Positions 26,376 through 35,010 of a stretch of 64,000 bases of DNA are shown piece after piece. Position numbers and translations under genes: made by a program. How positions within the stretch are numbered: the first letter of the stretch is position 1; each line of letters starts with the position of its first letter. Under the pieces are notes generated by a model. It had not been told where the DNA came from. It was given only the letters and a program-made list of their open reading frames with translations, and did not search any database. Source of the stretch: JARLGU01 sp036504535 (GTDB lineage: Bacteria > Armatimonadota > Armatimonadia > Armatimonadales > Capsulimonadaceae); contig DASXUY010000050.1 in the NCBI GenBank assembly GCA_036504535.1, positions 111,065 through 175,064 on the forward strand, given 5' to 3'.

Positions 26376-29333
26376 CTACCGGTCGATGCGAGCGGGAGCA
26401 TAGGCCAATCCATATGCCGCGACGCGCGTGTCGGCGGTGCTTGCGCCGGTGATTTGCAGCGTCAACGCGAGCCCGCAGACTCGTCGCGCGAGCTTGAAGT
26501 CGACTCGCTGGCGGCCGTCGAAGGTGTACGTGTGCTCATCGCCCATCGCCGAATCCGACGCAGCGGTGACGACGACCACGCCGTGAGAGTCGATATCCAC
26601 GTGCGCCCGCATGGCGCGGCTTTGATTGAACGACCAGTCACGCTGCGTGTACGAGCGGCTGGTGAGCGAGTATTCGATGGGCGTCGATTCAGCGTCGGGT
26701 GTCGCTTTGTCGGCGTTGGCGGTCCAATCGATCAGCGAAAGCTGTCCGTTGCTGCCCGCTAGCGCGAGAGCGTAGTCCGAAGCACCATCCGCCAGGGCGG
26801 GAAGCGATACTGCGCCGGTGGCTTCGATGGGCTTCCAGACTGTCCAACCGCGCTGGCGCAGATCGAAGACGAAGGCGGCGTTGGGCTGAGCGAAGTCACC
26901 AAGCGGAACGCCGACGAATAATCGGCGGTCGTGCATGGTCATCCAACTTGTGCTCAATGTCGCTGAGTTCACTGTTCCCGGCTCGCTACCGCGCCCGAAA
27001 AGCAGCGGCTGGATAGGCAGGCTGATGTCCACGTCGGTGTTTGGCGGGAACGTGTGTATGCGATCTGGCCCCAGAAACGCGACGCTTGACGAATCCAGGC
27101 GGCAAACAGCATGCGGCGCGACAAGGCCCACACCTTCGGCGTAGTCGTATTGACGCACGCTGAAGTCTGCGGCAGAACTGCCCTGCACCAGCCACACGCT
27201 GCGGTGCTTGAACACGAGGAGTGCGCCGCCAAACTGATTGCCCGCCGCGATTGGTGTTCCGATAGGCACAAGCGCCTGGATGGGATCGCCATCGTCACCT
27301 CCGATAGAGAACGTCGCCCCTTCGATTTCGAGCGTATCGGATGTGGGCAAGTTGACGCTCGTGAAGTAGAGAGACGCCGTAGTCGAAGCGCTCGCGAGCC
27401 ACGACGCGTACAGTTCCGACCCACGCGCGATCCACAGGCGGCCCTGCCATGCTGCGATTGCCTGGCCCTTATCGGGCGGGGCGTCGCGACTGGTTACCAA
27501 CGTATCCGCCTGATAGAGCGACGAGTCCGGGATGTTGTCGGTGAACGTTCGCGTTGCGTGGTTCCATGCCCACGCCGCGTCCGCGCTATCGGTACCGATA
27601 TCCACTTCCGCGACCAGGCGCGGGTTGGCGTCCTTGAATGTGCCTCCGCGCCGATAAATGTAGTAGCGGTTCGTCGCGGTGTTCGCCGGACCAGCGGGAA
27701 GAGTGACGGACGCCTGAGCCAGACGGCCCGTTGGCGCCAGATACGCCGACGCGGGCGCGGGGTTGCTTTCGACCACCTGACCGTCGCCCAAATCGTGCAC
27801 TTCGGTGTACTGCCACGCATAATCGGCGTATCCGACGGACAGGCTTCCCGCCGCTGAGATCGGCCCCATTACAAGAAAGGGCGAGCGTAGCGCTGTGACG
27901 TTGGTGTCCGCGGTGAACACAATCTCCAAGTACCGGAACGCGTTCCGTATGCTGACGGTCGATATGTCGAAAGACACGTACGAATCGTCGCTCGCGAATG
28001 TGCCCGTGTTCGAATAGTGATGATCTTCCCCTGCCCCGTTCCAGAACCCGAGGCGTATACGCAAGCCATTGGCGATCAAATCGGCGGCGTCGCCAAGGTC
28101 GATGGCAATGTTGTCGTACGCACTCCAATCTTGAGCCGATCCGTAGTCTCGCCGTAGCCGGCAACCGCCGATTTTGCCAAAATACGCATCGGTGAGCTCA
28201 TCGTGTCGGATCGACAGGCCCGAGGTGCCGGGCGACGACGTCGTGCTGAGACCGTTGGGCACGCACTGCACGATCACATTGGTGACACAAAGCCCATTGC
28301 CGCGTTTGCCTGTCGGACCGCCGTACATACCGAGCCGAACGCTCTTGATCTCGTCGCCGAGGTCGGGAAACGTGAACAACTGGTCGGCGTATTGGCCCTC
28401 ATTCTGCGTGGCTTCATACTTTGGTGCGATCTCGATCGACTGCGCGCCAATCAGGTCGCCATCATCGCCGGTTGTGGTCGAGTAGGCAAGCAACTCAACG
28501 CGAACAGTGGCGGCGGACAGCGGGTCGGCCTGATAGTAGTTGAACTTGACGTAGAACTGGCGGCAGAAGCGGTCAGGGTCGCCAGCGATAGCGGACACAG
28601 GCATCGAATCGGTGGTGACGAAGCCTTCGCCAGCATCGTCGAACAGCGCCCAGGTACCTGCCCAACCTGACGGAACGTGCGTACCGCCATGATAAAAATC
28701 GACATCCGGACCTGAGAACGAGAGCCCTCCAGCGACCTCGCCAGTGTCGTACTGGGTCGGGTAGAGGCTCAGGCCGGTGCTGAAATCGCCATTCGTGAAC
28801 AGGTTGGCAGCCGGTGACGCAAGCGTGTCCGACGACCACGCAGCGGCGTTGTCCATGGAGTCGATTACGCTGCTGGTAAGCGCAGCGGTTGCGGGAGATG
28901 TTGGGGCGACGAAGCCATCGACGGTTTCACCCGCAGTCAGGTCGGTGCGGATGAGCTTTCCGGCCCCGTCGACGATGTAGACATACTTACCGACCCGACA
29001 CATGCGGACTCCATCGTCCACCAGCGCAAGCGATGCACCGCCAGCGGTATGGATTTCGACCGGGCTGTCGCTGCCGATGTCGTATCGGTAAAGCTTGCCG
29101 CCTGAGACGAACAGCACTGCCGCCGCGCCTTCGTCGGTGACGTACACCGTGGGCTCGCGGAGCGCGTTCGGCAGCGGTTCGCTTAGCACACCGCCGATGC
29201 CGGGCCGGACTCGCAGGACGCCGCCGTCGACGTAGAGGTTGTCGGCCTGAGTGAGGTAGTTAGGCAAAAGAAATGTCGGCTCGTGGAACAAGTCCAGGCC
29301 GACAAAACCGCTATCGATTTCGGTTGTGATCAT
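26376..29333 (-). CDS. Large tail protein (tail tube/hub-like), 985 aa
   Basis: The N-terminus (PNYLTQADNLYVDGGVLRVR) is the pattern found at the start of tail-tube B/stabilisation-type proteins of short-tailed phages. The body (about 60-980) is Gly/Asp/Thr-rich beta structure. It includes LYRYDIGSDSPVEI, a carbohydrate-binding-like segment with SAYDNIAIDLGDAADL (about 470), and LWIARGSELYASWLASAS (about 690). The ATG at 29333 starts the conserved part; codons upstream are in frame but read through intergenic repeats. It is the largest virion gene and may also contact the host surface. Confidence 0.7.
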   Translation of the reverse strand: MITTEIDSGFVGLDLFHEPTFLLPNYLTQADNLYVDGGVLRVRPGIGGVLSEPLPNALREPTVYVTDEGAAAVLFVSGGKLYRYDIGSDSPVEIHTAGGASLALVDDGVRMCRVGKYVYIVDGAGKLIRTDLTAGETVDGFVAPTSPATAALTSSVIDSMDNAAAWSSDTLASPAANLFTNGDFSTGLSLYPTQYDTGEVAGGLSFSGPDVDFYHGGTHVPSGWAGTWALFDDAGEGFVTTDSMPVSAIAGDPDRFCRQFYVKFNYYQADPLSAATVRVELLAYSTTTGDDGDLIGAQSIEIAPKYEATQNEGQYADQLFTFPDLGDEIKSVRLGMYGGPTGKRGNGLCVTNVIVQCVPNGLSTTSSPGTSGLSIRHDELTDAYFGKIGGCRLRRDYGSAQDWSAYDNIAIDLGDAADLIANGLRIRLGFWNGAGEDHHYSNTGTFASDDSYVSFDISTVSIRNAFRYLEIVFTADTNVTALRSPFLVMGPISAAGSLSVGYADYAWQYTEVHDLGDGQVVESNPAPASAYLAPTGRLAQASVTLPAGPANTATNRYYIYRRGGTFKDANPRLVAEVDIGTDSADAAWAWNHATRTFTDNIPDSSLYQADTLVTSRDAPPDKGQAIAAWQGRLWIARGSELYASWLASASTTASLYFTSVNLPTSDTLEIEGATFSIGGDDGDPIQALVPIGTPIAAGNQFGGALLVFKHRSVWLVQGSSAADFSVRQYDYAEGVGLVAPHAVCRLDSSSVAFLGPDRIHTFPPNTDVDISLPIQPLLFGRGSEPGTVNSATLSTSWMTMHDRRLFVGVPLGDFAQPNAAFVFDLRQRGWTVWKPIEATGAVSLPALADGASDYALALAGSNGQLSLIDWTANADKATPDAESTPIEYSLTSRSYTQRDWSFNQSRAMRAHVDIDSHGVVVVTAASDSAMGDEHTYTFDGRQRVDFKLARRVCGLALTLQITGASTADTRVAAYGLAYAPARIDR

Positions 29334-29366
29334 AGTTTGGTACTCCAGGGTGGAGGGGATCCATTC

Positions 29367-29410
29367 CAACCGGGACGGAGGTCCCGGTCTGACGCAGAAC
29401 GCCGCTCCGC
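29367..29410. repeat. Host-type hairpin repeat inside the virion block
   Basis: CCGGGACGGAGGTCCCGG followed by TCTGACGCAGAACGCCGC matches the element at 11530 (CCGGGACTGGAAGTCCCGG, then CCTGACGAATTCCGCGCC). It sits in the 149-base gap between the tail and serine-rich genes. Confidence 0.6.
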
Positions 29411-29482
29411 GGCTAGGTTTTGGCGATGCGCGGGCGTTTTGAGCATGAGCGGCGCGAGAAACATAATGTTGCGAATGCGTCG

Positions 29483-30292
29483 TTAGCCTCGGCGCAAGAG
29501 AGCGCGGGCGGGTTTCCAGACGCTGTCGCAACAGCCTTGGCGGCTGCGTGACGAGGAACTCGACGACTCGTCCGGCGGACCGCCTGTACCGGACGATGAG
29601 CTGGGCGATGATGTCGATGAGCTTGACGCGCTGCTAATCGACGACGACGATGGCGACGACGATGCGGATAATGAGCTCGATCCCAAGCTTGATGACGTGG
29701 CCGATGACGCTGAACTGCTTTCACTCACTGCCGACGAACTACTGGAAGTCCGTGAGGAGGATGAGTGAATGTAGGACGGGATTGCTGAAATCGAGCCCCA
29801 GGAACTTGACGAGCTCGATGAGGAACTCGACGACATTTCCGAACTGGGCGACGAACTGCTGGATTCGCTGACAGAACTGGGCGAGCTGGACGCAGGCGAC
29901 TCGCTAGAGCTTATGGGCGATGTTGAGGCGCTTGAACTGCTCGGCGAGGGCGACGAACTGCTGAGCGACGAACTCGACGCAGAACTGGACGAACGTGCGA
30001 CGACAGTGAATCCACCGTACCAGCCGAACCCCACCGGACATCCAGGATAGGTATCGGTATCCGGATTATAGCTTTGGAGCGAATAATCCCCAAGGTCAGC
30101 GGCGAGAGGAGCGGAAACCGTGACTGAGGCGGTCGAACCGTCACCAATCGGCGAAATCGCCACCGACCAGCCGCGCGGATCGGGTTCTGAGCCTACGACC
30201 CCAACTAAGAATATGTCCCACAGGTCGGCACTGCCACCGGGCGAGATCCCGATGGTCCATGTGGCCGAACCCCCTTGCGGAATGATCTGCAT
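29483..30292 (-). CDS. Serine-rich virion-block protein
   Basis: This ~269-aa protein has an N-terminal globular part of 100 residues (MQIIPQGGSATWTIGISPGG..., beta-sandwich-like, ending GFGWYGGFTVVAR). Then come ~150 residues made almost only of Ser with scattered Ala, Pro, Glu and Thr, and a short basic Cys-containing tail. ATG 30292 is chosen because AGGAGTTGGTT gives a strong ribosome site; an in-frame ATG at 30454 would add a membrane-helix-like segment and cannot be ruled out. The tract suggests a flexible, possibly O-glycosylated stalk; two glycosyltransferases are encoded in the same block. No named family. Confidence 0.6.
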   Translation of the reverse strand: MQIIPQGGSATWTIGISPGGSADLWDIFLVGVVGSEPDPRGWSVAISPIGDGSTASVTVSAPLAADLGDYSLQSYNPDTDTYPGCPVGFGWYGGFTVVARSSSSASSSSLSSSSPSPSSSSASTSPISSSESPASSSPSSVSESSSSSPSSEMSSSSSSSSSSSWGSISAIPSYIHSSSSRTSSSSSAVSESSSASSATSSSLGSSSLSASSSPSSSSISSASSSSTSSPSSSSGTGGPPDESSSSSSRSRQGCCDSVWKPARALLRRG

Positions 30293-30500
30293 AACCAACT
30301 CCTGTGTATGTCGATGAGCGCGTGCGGATGTGGCAACGCGCGGTTTTGGCGCTCCATGCGGGCTCGCTGTCAGCGTATTCAGTACTCTTAACGATGCAAC
30401 GCAACAATAGCCTGCGACGAGTAACAGACCGAATTTTTTGAATGATCGTCCCATAGGTTTTCCACTCCGCGCAAACAATGTGCGATCCAGTCCCCTTACT

Positions 30501-31196
30501 CTAGCGAGCGCCTGCGAAGAACGAGACAGCCGTTTCGGGGTCGCGTGCCATCGATCGTGCTTTGACAGCAGCGGCGCCTTTGGCGAATGCGGCCATCCAT
30601 TCGGCGACACGTGGGCCTAGCGATGGGTCTTCGGCGTTCTTTGCCGCCACCATCGCAGCGGCGTAGAACACAAGCAGCGGTGTCAGGTCGTCGGGCAGCG
30701 AATCCACCGTATCGGACGGCTCCGCAAGTGGGCGCGGCAGCAGAAAGCCGCGTACGGTAAGGTCGAAAGCATCAGTGGGCGCTTTGTCGAGTCCGATACC
30801 GTCGCCGTCGACGAACCAGTAGCGCGGTGTCCCGGCAGCCTGGAACTGCGCCTCCTGCCAGTGGCGCAGAATGGGCTGCGACGATTCGCGAAGCGCCACG
30901 CCAGCCATTGAGACGCCAACGGCGGTGTGCAGGCAGCGGTCGGCCGTGTCGGTAAGCGTGTCGAAGGCGACGCGAACCACGCCAGCGTCGACGTTGGCGA
31001 TCGCGCTGCCGGGAATGGGCCACGACCAACGTGCAAGGTCGCTTGCGGCTTCGTTCAGGTACGCCGTGATCGCGTCGTCGGTCGATATGACCGGCGTGGC
31101 GTCGACGCCGCTGTCAAGCTGCGCGGCGCGAGTCGTGTTGGTCTCGCCAAGGCGCGATTTGACATCTTTGATAAGCGATTCTAGGGTTACAGGCAT
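30501..31196 (-). CDS. Head-tail adaptor-like protein
   Basis: This 231-aa protein has helical segments at the start (TLESLIKDVKSRLGETN) and end (LTPLLVFYAAAMVAAKNAED) and a beta part between. The pattern 'N-terminal short helix, middle sandwich, C-terminal helices with a late Ala/Lys-rich tail' is usual for phage connector/adaptor proteins that bridge portal and tail. AAAGGATTTCCCCCT precedes the ATG. Position between capsid and tail genes agrees. Confidence 0.55.
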   Translation of the reverse strand: MPVTLESLIKDVKSRLGETNTTRAAQLDSGVDATPVISTDDAITAYLNEAASDLARWSWPIPGSAIANVDAGVVRVAFDTLTDTADRCLHTAVGVSMAGVALRESSQPILRHWQEAQFQAAGTPRYWFVDGDGIGLDKAPTDAFDLTVRGFLLPRPLAEPSDTVDSLPDDLTPLLVFYAAAMVAAKNAEDPSLGPRVAEWMAAFAKGAAAVKARSMARDPETAVSFFAGAR

Positions 31197-31343
31197 AGGG
31201 GGAAATCCTTTTTGAAATTCAGGAGCGCTCCAAAGCCGCGCGGGCTATTTTTGTATCTCGCTTCGCTCGGGCTGTTAGTCGCTGAGAATCGACAATCACC
31301 GGGAAGCGTTATAAAGAGGGCCCGCCCGGCCTGAGAGGGCATC

Positions 31344-31985
31344 CTAAGCGTGACGCCGGGTAGCGTCGGTGCGGGTGGCGACCTCGCGTTCGAGTCGGGT
31401 GCGCGATTCCTGGTACATGCGCTCGATGAGCGGGAGGCGAGCCATGTTCTCTGGCGATGGCATCTCGGCGATACGCAGTCGGCATGCGCCGAAGACGACA
31501 CCCATATGCGCCACAAGCGGGAGCGGGCATTCGTCGTTGTCGCCGTCCCAACCGCTGGCCGGAACCATGTAGCCTTCGACGGTGAGTCCGTTCGGCGAGT
31601 CGTAGTTCGGCACCGGATAAAGCCGGAAGCGGTTTGTGCCTTCAGCGATGTAGAACGCGGGCGGTCCCGACGCCGGGTTGCTGCGCCAGATGCGCGAGAT
31701 GCGATCCATTTGCTGCGGAGTCATGGGCGACAGGGTGCGTGTCTCGCCTGACTGGTCGCGGGCATAGATTGCCATCACCTTGTAGACCTCGGGGGCGCAG
31801 TATTCGATCTGGTCGGCGGCGATATCGGCGATATCGCGCAAGTAGTAGGCGTCGGTAGCCCGGCTCAGCTCGTCGCACGCCGCTGTGACCCACGTGTCCA
31901 GCTGCAGCGGGTTACGCGCGCCGTCGGTGCCGCCCCACTCGCCAAGCATCATCTGGACGCGCTTTCGCATCTCGTTTCGTGTCAT
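31344..31985 (-). CDS. Head-tail adaptor-like protein
   Basis: This 213-aa protein starts with a helical N-terminus (RNEMRKRVQMMLGEW) and has TWVTAACDELSRATDAYYLRD in the pattern of phage connector proteins. A middle beta part (FYIAEGTNRFRLYPVPNYDS, YMVPASGW) and a helical C-terminus (LPLIERMYQESRTRLEREV) follow. GGCGGGAGGTTTCC precedes the ATG. It is a likely paralogue in role of the next gene and forms the connector below the portal. Confidence 0.6.
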   Translation of the reverse strand: MTRNEMRKRVQMMLGEWGGTDGARNPLQLDTWVTAACDELSRATDAYYLRDIADIAADQIEYCAPEVYKVMAIYARDQSGETRTLSPMTPQQMDRISRIWRSNPASGPPAFYIAEGTNRFRLYPVPNYDSPNGLTVEGYMVPASGWDGDNDECPLPLVAHMGVVFGACRLRIAEMPSPENMARLPLIERMYQESRTRLEREVATRTDATRRHA

Positions 31986-32021
31986 GGAAACCTCCCGCCG
32001 CCAGGGGAGGCGGCAACAAAA

Positions 32022-32043
32022 AAGCCCCTCGTGTGAGGGGCTT
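32022..32043 (-). terminator. Intrinsic terminator at the end of the toxin-immunity cargo
   Basis: AAGCCCCTC-GTGT-GAGGGGCTT is a perfect 9-bp stem; on the minus strand it is followed by a run of T (TTTTTTGTTG). The next virion gene starts only 37 bases later, with no room for a full promoter, so read-through or antitermination must feed it. Confidence 0.8.
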
Positions 32044-32110
32044 GGTGTGTGCGTTATGTTGGTGTTTTAGCTAGGCGAGAGCACTACCATCGCAGCGACG
32101 GTCAGCGGCG

Positions 32111-32470
32111 TTAACGCGGCGTGTCCGCAGGTTTGGCGGCGTATGGGGAGTCGGCCGGCAGCTTGGCGCGTTCGCGTTCTATGAGAGGTTCTAGCTCTGC
32201 CCAAAGCGATTCGTAACCGGTTGCTCGGGGGTCGCCGCATTCATACAGGTATCCGGTGCGCATTGCATCCCAATAGAATGGCAGCATGTAGTGTTGATAG
32301 TCCCCAAAAACCTCTGGCAAGTTGTGCAGATGGTCAGCCTCGGCCCGGGCAGCAAGAGAATTCGCTTCATGTGCAAAGCCCCGTATCTTCAACAATCCTA
32401 CGAGTAGGATCTGACTGACGATGAGACGAATATCCGCTGGACACTCCATTAAGCTATCTCTGAGTTCCAT
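32111..32470 (-). CDS. Immunity-like small protein
   Basis: This 119-aa protein is mostly helical and acidic (SLMECPADIRLIVSQILLVGLL, AEADHLHNLPEVFGDYQHY, YWDAMRTGYLYECGDP, ESLWAELEPLIERERA). It has no family I can name. Its ATG overlaps the end of an upstream frame (32454-32735), as expected for coupled genes. It is last before a terminator in the toxin-immunity cargo. Size, acidity and place fit an immunity protein, or an orphan one kept after loss of its toxin. Confidence 0.5.
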   Translation of the reverse strand: MELRDSLMECPADIRLIVSQILLVGLLKIRGFAHEANSLAARAEADHLHNLPEVFGDYQHYMLPFYWDAMRTGYLYECGDPRATGYESLWAELEPLIERERAKLPADSPYAAKPADTPR

Positions 32471-32735
32471 GCACTGGAAGTTTCATAATTGGCGGGCCAG
32501 CTGCTGTTGGCGAGTCAACAACGTTGACCCAGATCCGTTCCTTTCCCGCCTCGCCCGCACCGTAGGCCTGAGGGTGATGATCGAGAACTGTCCATTCAGC
32601 GTTTTCGGTTATGATTTTGATACCAATGTGAACGTTCTTACCGAAACACCGTGACTGGACTTTGCTACCACCGTTTAGAAGGCGCTTTCGCCCACGCCGG
32701 ACAGATTTGGTCGCCGTGTATGGCTTCGAACATAT
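32454..32735 (-). pseudogene. Coding-like frame without a start codon (possible toxin-tip or immunity remnant)
   Basis: This frame is open from just after a TAG at about 32736 to a TAG at 32454. It has no ATG, GTG or TTG before VHIGIKIITENAEWTVLDHH, yet reads like a real protein (RRGRKRLLNGGSKVQSRCFG, then GAGEAGKERIWVNVVDSP). It is followed by an overlapping ATG for the next small gene. It is probably the remnant tail of a gene whose front has been lost or frameshifted; displaced toxin tips of this kind are known in polymorphic-toxin loci. Identity unknown. Confidence 0.4.
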
Positions 32736-33068
32736 CTAGCTGGCCCTCGGCAGCCAGCAGTTGTTCCGTTGTGATTGAGTCTGCCATAAGCAAGCCCAGC
32801 AAACCGCTCAATTCAAACGCTAGGAACGCGCGAAATCCTTGGGACAGTCTTCGTATGCCGCATCAAAAGTCGCGGTATACGTATCGTCGTCATGCCGGGA
32901 AATATACTCGGCACAATCGTCGCCCCAGCTTTCAGGTGGTGCGAACTGAACGAAGACGTGGCTCCCAATAGCCACATAGTCATTCCCCCTAATGACAGAA
33001 ACGCCAGCCTCGCATTCCGCCTCGAAATGGGTAAGCGCTTGGGCGAATAGTGGAAGAAAGTCAATCAT
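32665..33068 (-). pseudogene. Immunity-like gene split by a probable frameshift
   Basis: The ATG at 33068 opens an 82-aa frame (start MIDFLPLFAQALTHFEAEC) ending at 32820. The -1 frame continues past it with FRAFLAFELSGLLGLLMADS and TTEQLLAAEGQLDMFEAIHG to a stop at 32665. Joined at about 32830 they would give one acidic protein of about 133 residues, the size of many immunity proteins. There is no canonical slippery heptamer at the join, so a decayed gene is more likely than programmed frameshifting; two overlapping small genes are the alternative. Confidence 0.45.
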
Positions 33069-33128
33069 ATTAATCCAGTGCCGCGCGAATGGAAGCCCAT
33101 TGCAATTAGAACTGAATAGACTCTTGTC

Positions 33129-33548
33129 CTACTCGGCCTGCGGCGTGATGAACTTCGTCTGGGTTGGACAGATACGCTCCCAGTATGTGGACAGAAAGCT
33201 GTAAAGCATAGATTCGCCGAGCCACAAACCGTCCTCGGTGATCTCGCCAGCTTCGAACTTCCCAAGGAGTGCACCAAGTGTGAGGCAGGCGTACGATCTG
33301 AGCCACGGGATTTCGTCGTCATATTCCTCGAAAAGAGAGTCGGGCAGTTCCCGCTCAAGCCGCACGCGAATGAATTGCTCTTGCTCTGAATTCCAGTCGC
33401 TATACGACTGATACATCATATAGCCTTCAATCGCGGCGGCCATGTGCGAGGGGATCAGCATGACGTGGTTGCCTATACGGTCCCTGACGTCAATGAACAC
33501 GGTCAACATTTGTTCGAGAAAGCTACGTGTGTCCCACATATTTTCCAA
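33129..33548 (-). CDS. Immunity-like protein next to the toxin-tipped virion protein
   Basis: This 139-aa acidic, helical protein begins 22 bases after the stop of the 472-aa toxin-like gene. AAGGAACATCACC places a ribosome site 8 bases before the TTG at 33548; an ATG at 33539 is the alternative. Features are FLEQMLTVFIDVRDRIGN, SHMAAAIEGYMMYQSYSD, and a late LSTYWERICPTQTKF. It has no named family in my reading. Location, size and charge make it the first candidate for the cognate immunity protein. Confidence 0.55.
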   Translation of the reverse strand: MENMWDTRSFLEQMLTVFIDVRDRIGNHVMLIPSHMAAAIEGYMMYQSYSDWNSEQEQFIRVRLERELPDSLFEEYDDEIPWLRSYACLTLGALLGKFEAGEITEDGLWLGESMLYSFLSTYWERICPTQTKFITPQAE

Positions 33549-33570
33549 GGTGATGTTCCTTCTTTACTAA

Positions 33571-34989
33571 TTATTCCGGCGCATGAATGCCTAACGAAGC
33601 GTAGAATCGACGGGTATCTAGTTCACGTTTGGCTTGTGGCAAGCTCTTATATTTGGTGCCCTTAGGAGTTATGGCTCTTTCGTATTGCCGCTTAGCAACA
33701 TGAATTCCTTCAGCGCCAGTATGTGCGTTGAGTCCACCTTCCACTTTTCCGCCCGAGTTCTCATTTAGCACACGGAAGACATAACCCTCCCTATATTCTT
33801 TGGTTCCTGGCTTGACGTGGTTATTAATGTGATTCCACTCGTACCCCGGGTCTTTAAAAGCATCCTTGTACTTTATAATCGGTCCCTTTACGAATTCTGC
33901 CTTTGGCCGTAGTCGGTTTGCGCTACTTTCATCAAGATCGTTCGTCGCCACCGCATCGCTTTGACCGGAGCCCCCTCCAACCTTCTCACTCCTGACCGAC
34001 TTTTGCGCGTCACGTAACGCATTCGCCGAAGTTGCACTTACAGCCGCATTCATCCCAGGCATGCCGGTTTCCCCGTCGCCTGAAAGCATCCTCGACACCG
34101 AACCGGTCGCAACTGGCAGCCCTCGCCTCGCCTTCGCTAGCGCATCCAAGCCCGCTTGATCGCGCAGGCCTACTGCGGCTCGTCGGCCGACAACCGATAG
34201 GCTCGGTTTTAGCGCGCTCTCAGCTGCGAGTCCTCCTTCGCGGGCGACGGCGGACGGGAGGGCGCGTCCGCCCACTCGAGAGAGTGCTAGCTGAGCAATA
34301 GCGGCAGTTGGATGATCTTCGAGCCCCTTCCACACGCCATTGACGGCGTTCTGCGCTGTCGCTGCGGCAAGCGATCTGTCGCCGCCCGCCGCGTAGCCTG
34401 CCGCGCGTCCCAACTTCGTGAGGACACCGTTATTGTCAACGCCAAACGACTGCCTAAAGCGATCATATGTTCGTCCTGATGATGCCTCTGCAGCCTTCGC
34501 GTGTTCCCGAGAGCCTGCGATATCGCCCCGAAGCTCATCGATTGTTCCCGCCACTGCGTGGTATCCGCCCTTGCCGACGTCGCCGATGGCGTCACCCAAG
34601 CCCTGTGCCATGGCACCGAGGTTGTTTTGCGACAAGAAGCCACGAGCGTCGCTTGCGACATAATCTGCTCGTTCACGAGCAGCCTGCCCCAGCAGGCCAA
34701 GCATGCCCGGTTTGCGCCGCTCGGCCTCGGCTTTGAGCGCAGGAAGAGCGGCGGCGTTGCGTTGTCGAACCGCTTCGACGGCTTCTCGCGATGGGGCAGA
34801 TCGGTCGCCGATGAGGCGCAGCATTTCGCTTCTCGGCATCGAGGGTGGTTCGATCTCGCTGACGTCGCCGTTGGGGAAGCTGGACGCGTCGCTGCGAAAC
34901 ATGTCGGGGAAATAGCGGCTTGGTTCGGGTCCAGGCCGACCGCTACGATCAAGCGAGGCTCGCTCCTGCTCCCAATACGTGTCAAACAT
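33571..34989 (-). CDS. Virion-like protein with toxin-like C-terminal tip
   Basis: This 472-aa protein has a long, Ala/Gly-rich helical body (about 80-330) like internal or ejected virion proteins (AMAQGLGDAIGDVGKGGYHA, AAGYAAGGDRSLAAATAQ). After a polar linker (~345-375) the last ~100 residues change character to a compact basic domain. There YEWNHINNHVKPGTKEYREG, GLNAHTGAEGIHVAKRQYE and a final LDTRRFYASLGIHAPE resemble RNase-type polymorphic toxin tips (conserved His residues, Lys/Arg/Tyr-rich). AAAGGAGAATCACA precedes the ATG. Immunity-like genes follow. The toxin class is not established; a non-toxic structural tip is possible. Confidence 0.55.
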   Translation of the reverse strand: MFDTYWEQERASLDRSGRPGPEPSRYFPDMFRSDASSFPNGDVSEIEPPSMPRSEMLRLIGDRSAPSREAVEAVRQRNAAALPALKAEAERRKPGMLGLLGQAARERADYVASDARGFLSQNNLGAMAQGLGDAIGDVGKGGYHAVAGTIDELRGDIAGSREHAKAAEASSGRTYDRFRQSFGVDNNGVLTKLGRAAGYAAGGDRSLAAATAQNAVNGVWKGLEDHPTAAIAQLALSRVGGRALPSAVAREGGLAAESALKPSLSVVGRRAAVGLRDQAGLDALAKARRGLPVATGSVSRMLSGDGETGMPGMNAAVSATSANALRDAQKSVRSEKVGGGSGQSDAVATNDLDESSANRLRPKAEFVKGPIIKYKDAFKDPGYEWNHINNHVKPGTKEYREGYVFRVLNENSGGKVEGGLNAHTGAEGIHVAKRQYERAITPKGTKYKSLPQAKRELDTRRFYASLGIHAPE

Positions 34990-35010
34990 TGTGATTCTCC
35001 TTTCACATGG

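Noticed and set aside
29334..29531. 66-codon N-terminal extension of the large tail gene
   Set aside because: It reads through a host-type hairpin repeat, has no ribosome site, and the conserved domain begins at ATG 29333.
29520..30000. Plus-strand frames rich in Asp, Glu and Leu opposite the serine-rich gene
   Set aside because: They are what Ser codons (TCN/AGY) give when read on the other strand in a shifted frame. They have a stop in the middle and no ribosome site, while the minus-strand frame has AGGAG before its ATG.
32820..32840. Programmed -1 frameshift in the immunity-like gene
   Set aside because: No X-XXY-YYZ heptamer or strong downstream stem is seen; decay or sequence error is simpler.
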